Assembly (NCBI RefSeq): GCF_001692325.1
Contig: NZ_LXKN01000022.1
Coordinates: 17,465-81,464, forward strand
Source of the DNA: Rhizobium sp. AC27/96
GTDB lineage: Bacteria > Pseudomonadota > Alphaproteobacteria > Rhizobiales > Rhizobiaceae
Direction: 5' to 3'
Length of the DNA: 64,000 nucleotides
Shown: positions 63,906 through 64,000 of the stretch, one piece after another
How the letters are laid out: each line of letters opens with the position of its first letter
Position numbering within the stretch: position 1 is the stretch's first letter
Notes under the pieces: generated by a model
Database searches by the model: none
What the model saw: only the letters and a program-made list of their open reading frames with translations
Told to the model about the DNA's origin: nothing
Made by a program: the position numbers and the translations under genes

Positions 63906-64000
63906 TGTTGATTTCCGGTAGGAACTGACCCGGTATTTCCACCGAGATTTGACCCGCCTTTTATGTATGTTTCGGTTCTGTTGGTGTGGTCAAGTTCTTG
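63906..64000 (+). mobile_element. Possible left end of an IS21-like element (partial)
   Basis: The sequence begins TGTTGATTTCC and carries repeated GGAACTGACCCGG (63921-63933) and GAGATTTGACCCGCC blocks, the kind of TGACCC repeats I associate with IS21-family ends in rhizobia. A start-like ATG follows near 63964 with an open frame to the window edge. The transposase itself is beyond the window, so the family is unproven. Confidence 0.4.

Overview
The window looks like chromosomal or chromid DNA of a Rhizobium/Agrobacterium-type alphaproteobacterium. The evidence is high GC with strong third-position bias, dense short operons, many ABC importers and LysR/TetR/MarR regulators, a glpSTPQUV glycerol transporter of the R. 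leguminosarum type, an alphaproteobacterial LexA box (GAAC-N7-GAAC), an EcfG-like promoter and several small proteins of rhizobial appearance. No rRNA, tRNA, CRISPR array, replication origin or complete prophage was seen. The right edge may enter an IS21-like element.

Layout. 1-587: start of an Orn/Lys/Arg decarboxylase gene. 950-8508: a seven-gene operon (peptide-type ABC importer, flavin monooxygenase, CMD protein, AhpD-like protein). 8552-10114: GT39-like glycosyltransferase. 10416-15603: emrA-emrB-adenylate cyclase operon, divergent from a LysR gene, with a 50-bp three-block repeat occurring twice. 15703-19815: MEKHLA protein, RidA, TetR, SDR, VOC protein and LysR. 19914-21224: dgdA, dialkylglycine decarboxylase. 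21807-24904: lipoprotein, orphan class B PBP, and a RelB/RelE pair whose toxin is frameshifted. 24955-29433: SDR, a frameshifted MFS gene, an amidohydrolase and a divergent LysR. 29460-30457: three small genes, one with a LexA box. 30794-32914: long Tsp/Prc protease. 33179-39235: glpSTPQUV. 39865-46659: a divergent lipid-modification island with two CFA-type methyltransferases. 46710-48430: CDF transporter plus MntP behind a yybP-ykoY (Mn) riboswitch. 48899-50272: PAP2 phosphatase. 50765-58594: SmvA-type MFS, RND pump with its adaptor, and a divergent BaeSR-like two-component system. 58780-62730: a secreted protein, an SRPBCC-MarR operon, TetR/SDR and YdeI. 62731-64000: sparse, decayed DNA with a membrane gene that appears cut by the IS-like end.

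How the genes work together. Four systems deserve attention. First, the EmrAB pump shares an operon with a GAF-like/class III cyclase and has two copies of a matched three-site operator candidate. Second, the two glycerol ATPases have complementary defects, which predicts one canonical and one degenerate ATP site. Third, manganese efflux pairs a riboswitch-controlled MntP with a CDF exporter. Fourth, the lipid island has eight genes in two translationally coupled divergent operons around two CFA-type enzymes. Many small regulators come with readable palindromic operators, so much of the local regulation can be inferred from sequence.
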